Part shown: positions 60,819 to 64,000 of the stretch, piece by piece
How the letters are laid out: each line of letters begins with the position of its first letter
Position numbering within the stretch: the first letter of the stretch is position 1
Origin: Plazaster borealis
Lineage: Eukaryota; Echinodermata; Asteroidea; Forcipulatida; Labidiasteridae
NCBI GenBank assembly: GCA_021014325.1
Contig: CM037476.1
Location: forward strand, 15,536,827 to 15,600,826
DNA: 64,000 nt
Direction: 5' to 3'
Made by a program: the position numbers and the translations under genes
The notes under the pieces: generated by a model
Seen by the model: only the letters and a program-made list of their open reading frames with translations
Database searches by the model: none
Told to the model about the DNA's origin: nothing

Positions 60819-61199
60819 TTCCAAAAATGTGCACACATAAATAAGCCTAGCCTATAAGAGATATAATTATTGTAATCACGAATTTTGCTATAAATTGAAG
60901 AAATATTATCAGACAAAATGTCATATTACGGACATTGCATATAGTTCCACCAATGTTGACAAAAAGCAAATGAATTTGCAGCTCGAGAACAACGACACTG
61001 GACAGCTTCCGAACTTCCATAAAATCGCTGCATAAACAAAATGACGTTGATAGGCCTGCGTTTTCTCATCTATACCCTGGCAAAAACAAAATAACTTGGT
61101 TTTGCGGCTGATTTTGTTACCTGTCCATAACATTACTTTCACACGTATGCGCCCAAATAAATAAAAGACCTGATACGTCAAAGATGAGGCGCTGTGTCG

Positions 61200-61456
61200 G
61201 CGCGCGACCCGAGTCCCCCAACTCGAAACTCTTTAGTCGCAGTTCTAATTGGGCGCTATTGCACGCCCAATTAATCTGACTTTGCGCCTCTTATAAGACG
61301 GCGTGCGCAGCAGACCTGCTACAGGTAACTTTTGCGTCTTGCTGTGTGAGAGTGCAAGAATTAGCCTGTCCCGAATCTCCTGCAAAGACCCTCGAAGGAT
61401 ATTCTTGTATCGTCTCCATCTGCTAGCATCCAGTCGGCACCAAGAACATTATCAAG
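61200..61456 (+). promoter_or_regulatory. Possible promoter and non-coding first exon
   Basis: GC/CpG-rich stretch with cccaattaat (61266), a TATA-like ttataag (61291) and a possible donor atcaag|gtaaat at 61456/61457. A start about 25-30 bp after the TATA word would give a 5' UTR exon of about 130 bp. No coding exon was seen before the window ends, so this is speculative. Confidence 0.3.
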
Positions 61457-61839
61457 GTAAATGTTGTTTTTATTTGTTAGTGGTTCCCCCCCCCCGTATT
61501 AATAATGGTATCATATTTTATTTAGGGCAAAGTTAAGAATACGGGTTGTAAATTGTTTTTCTGACGACCAAAGCAAACTGGTGACCACCTTGATTTCTTA
61601 TAATGTATACATTTCATAAGAAATGTATTAAGAAAAAGCTCTTATTCAAAATTATTTAAGAAATTATAGTTAGGCCTAGCCTATATTTTTGTATGAAAAC
61701 AAATCTTTTAAAATTCCATTTAAACAAAAGTCTTACAAATACCCATGGATATTTGTTGTAAAATAATTCAAATTGTTTACAGTACAAAAAATGTGTTAAC
61801 AATGAAACAAAACTAAAACTTGGGACGGGGATGCTTATT

Positions 61840-62190
61840 TTTTTAAGAAACCCCATTTGCCAATTACGCCCGAATTTGTACGACCATTACATGGGCTTAA
61901 TGATAACATGACCGTCAGTTTAGCAAAATTCTTCATTCTTACAAGTAACCGGAAACGTAGGTCAAATCTTATTCTCAGGTTTATTTTTTGTTGATTTGTG
62001 AAATTTATTTTGCTGGCATTTATAATGGCTTAACTTTACTTGCCCAACAATAAGATGTAATTGTTATAGCCATAAAATAAAACAAAAGTATTTGAGGAAA
62101 CAGAATCGCGTACATGTAAAACTCATTATGGTTGGGACCAACTTGGTCCCCGAAGTTCGAATACGCGCGAGAAAATTGCACAGTCTATTT
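61840..62190. mobile_element. ~350-380-bp MITE, reverse copy of 43908-44292
   Basis: aattacgcccgaatttgtac, then acaagtaaccggaaacg, then gcgcgagaaaattgcacagt. These are the inverse of the corresponding words in intron 13. Confidence 0.7.
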
Positions 62191-62399
62191 AAAAAATTGA
62201 CAAAATTGCTGCCATTGCTTGTTACTCTAAACCTGTAGTTTTTAAAAGGGTTAATCTGCGATGTCCTTATAGCTAAATATCTCTATCGTGACATATTCGG
62301 ACTGTGTGCCGTTTTGAATATCACGGCTTAAGCTTCTGATAATTCTACAACGTCAGCATGCTGCTTGAAGGCCTGTACCGAAAGCACAGTCAAAATTCT

Positions 62400-62960
62400 G
62401 ACGCTTAAACCGTTCATTCTCGACCTTTTTAACGTTCTTACGCTTTAAACGTTCCTTTCATGTCTCAACGCTTTAAACGTTACTCCTTTGGTGCTTTAAA
62501 CGTTCCCTACAACGCTTAGTAAACGTTACTTCTGTGTCAACGCTTTAGACATTCCTTCTCAACACCAAATGCTCCTCCCTAATGCCCCAACGTTCCTTCT
62601 TAACGCATTAAACGTTTCTTTTGAGCGTTTTAAACGTTCCTTCTCAACGCTTAGTATTCTCATATTGCCCCAAAGGTTCCTTCTTAACGCTTTAAACGTT
62701 CCTTGTCAGCGCTTTAAACTTTCCTTGTCAGCGCTTGGCATGTCATTTTCAACGTTCTAAAAGTTCCTTCCTAATGCTTCGAACATTTCTATTTAATGTT
62801 CCTTTCCAAAGCTTTAAATATTCCTTCTCAACGTACCTTCTCAACTTTCCTCCTCAACGCTTTTCACGTTCCTTTTCAATAAACATTCCTTTTCAACACT
62901 TTAAACGTTCCTTGTGAGCGCTTAAAATGTCCTCTTAATGCTTATCGTTTCCTTGTTAAA
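62400..62960. repeat. Degenerate ~22-bp tandem repeat (TCAACGCTTTAAACGTTCCT)
   Basis: About 25 imperfect units of aacgctttaaacgttccttc with many substitutions and gaps (cttaaaccgttc, aacattcctttt). Confidence 0.8.
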
Positions 62961-63034
62961 ACTTCCCTCCATTTTTTTCATTTTTTTTACTCATAAATGA
63001 AAGAAATCAAATCACAATGGAAGGCTATAATATA

Positions 63035-63073
63035 TTTGGTGGTGGTGGTGGTGGTGTTGGGGGGGGGGGGGGA
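63035..63073. repeat. (GGT)n and poly-G run
   Basis: ggtggtggtggtggtggtg then a G-run of about 13. Confidence 0.9.
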
Positions 63074-63256
63074 AGTGGTCGGCGAGGTGCGCCTTTGCAG
63101 CATGCCTGACTAATAATCCTATAATCACAAACGTTTGGATGCATGTTAGAGATCCATGGCTCCAATGTTTGACTCATACCTGTTTACATTCTTTCTTCGG
63201 TCAACTGGTCCTTGTAATTAACGGGGGAAAAGCGGATCATTAATTCACAGATGGTT

Positions 63257-63735
63257 CGACTCAAACTCCTAAATGTTTATACAAAACCAACCTCAAATCA
63301 GCACCGTATCGTAAACAGGTAGAAACAACAAACAGACAAAGTTGACTAAACTTGCGTGACAGCACAGTGTCACAAACCAGAGTTTTCTTATGAAAATGCC
63401 TGTGATATCATGACATCAAAATGTGTCTTGTTTGTGTTTTAAACACTGCATCACGGTTGCGTTCTGAAGTGTAACCCATTCCAAATAAGATCTATATACA
63501 ATGTTTTTTAGATAGACTCAAACTGCTAATGTTTATACAAAACCAATCTCAAATCAGCACCGTATCGTAAAAGAAACAGCAAACAGACAAAGTTTACTAA
63601 ACTTGCGTGACAGCACAGTGTTACAAACTAGAGTTTTCTTAGGGGAAATGCCTGTGATATGACAATCAAAATGTGTCTTGTTTGTGTTTTAAACACTGCG
63701 TGGTGTAACGGTTGCTTTCTGAAGTGTAACCCATT
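63257..63735. repeat. Direct duplication of a ~225-bp segment
   Basis: gactcaaactcctaaatgtt...gaagtgtaacccatt (about 63257-63481) recurs at about 63513-63735 with roughly 93-95% apparent identity and a few indels. Confidence 0.85.
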
Positions 63736-64000
63736 AGACAGAGTTAAATGTTCCTTTCCATTTCCTTACTGAAAGACCATGTTTTGCTTCCATTACGTCA
63801 CACATGGCAAAACACACTGGTTGAAAAGTCAAAGTACGAGAGTTTGGGGTTCAAGTTTTGACGTATAGATTTCTTGCACTGATCACTCGTGTCATTTTGA
63901 AGGTTAAATTGCAAGTAGCAACTTATCCGCGTCTAACCGCGCGCTTGTGTGGCCGAGTACGCACTGCACACAGTATAACGGAAGGGACACCAACCTCGTC

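Overview
The window is animal nuclear DNA: intron-rich, AT-rich, and crowded with short inverted-repeat transposons, tRNA-derived SINEs and minisatellites. The one recognisable host gene is the CEP43 (FGFR1OP/FOP) orthologue, whose sequence is close to vertebrate CEP43 at both ends. Gene structure and repeat content suggest a marine invertebrate deuterostome, most likely an echinoderm. That placement is inference; no species-diagnostic sequence was identified.

Layout. Positions 1-3331 are 5' flank made of transposon copies and degenerate tandem repeats that reach the start codon. Positions 3332-44682 carry CEP43 on the + strand: 14 coding exons totalling 1521 bp (506 aa), all with GT/AG introns and compatible phases. 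Its introns are 0.7-7.1 kb and hold almost all the other features. These include a nearly complete but broken non-LTR retrotransposon on the - strand (about 8426-13307) sitting inside an older TTAA-flanked element. There is also a very young fold-back element with long arms (3539-4294) and a perfect 107-bp inverted repeat flanked by a 13-bp direct repeat (25680-26102). Four introns hold tandem arrays: 102 bp x3, about 190 bp, 34 bp and about 145 bp. Positions 44683-64000 contain no gene I can recognise. They hold more MITEs, a 64-unit GC-rich 21-bp minisatellite (47530-48870), a 42-bp minisatellite, other tandem duplications, and a possible TATA promoter with a non-coding first exon near 61.3 kb.

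Function. CEP43/FOP is a centriole, centrosome and ciliary-base scaffold that dimerises through an N-terminal LisH-type domain. This copy keeps that domain and the acidic C-terminal region. Exons 6-9 also encode two canonical-looking EF-hand calcium-binding loops (residues 169-180 and 209-220), which I do not recall in the vertebrate protein. This putative calcium-binding form of a centrosomal scaffold is the most interesting finding here. The rest of the window is mainly a record of nested transposition.
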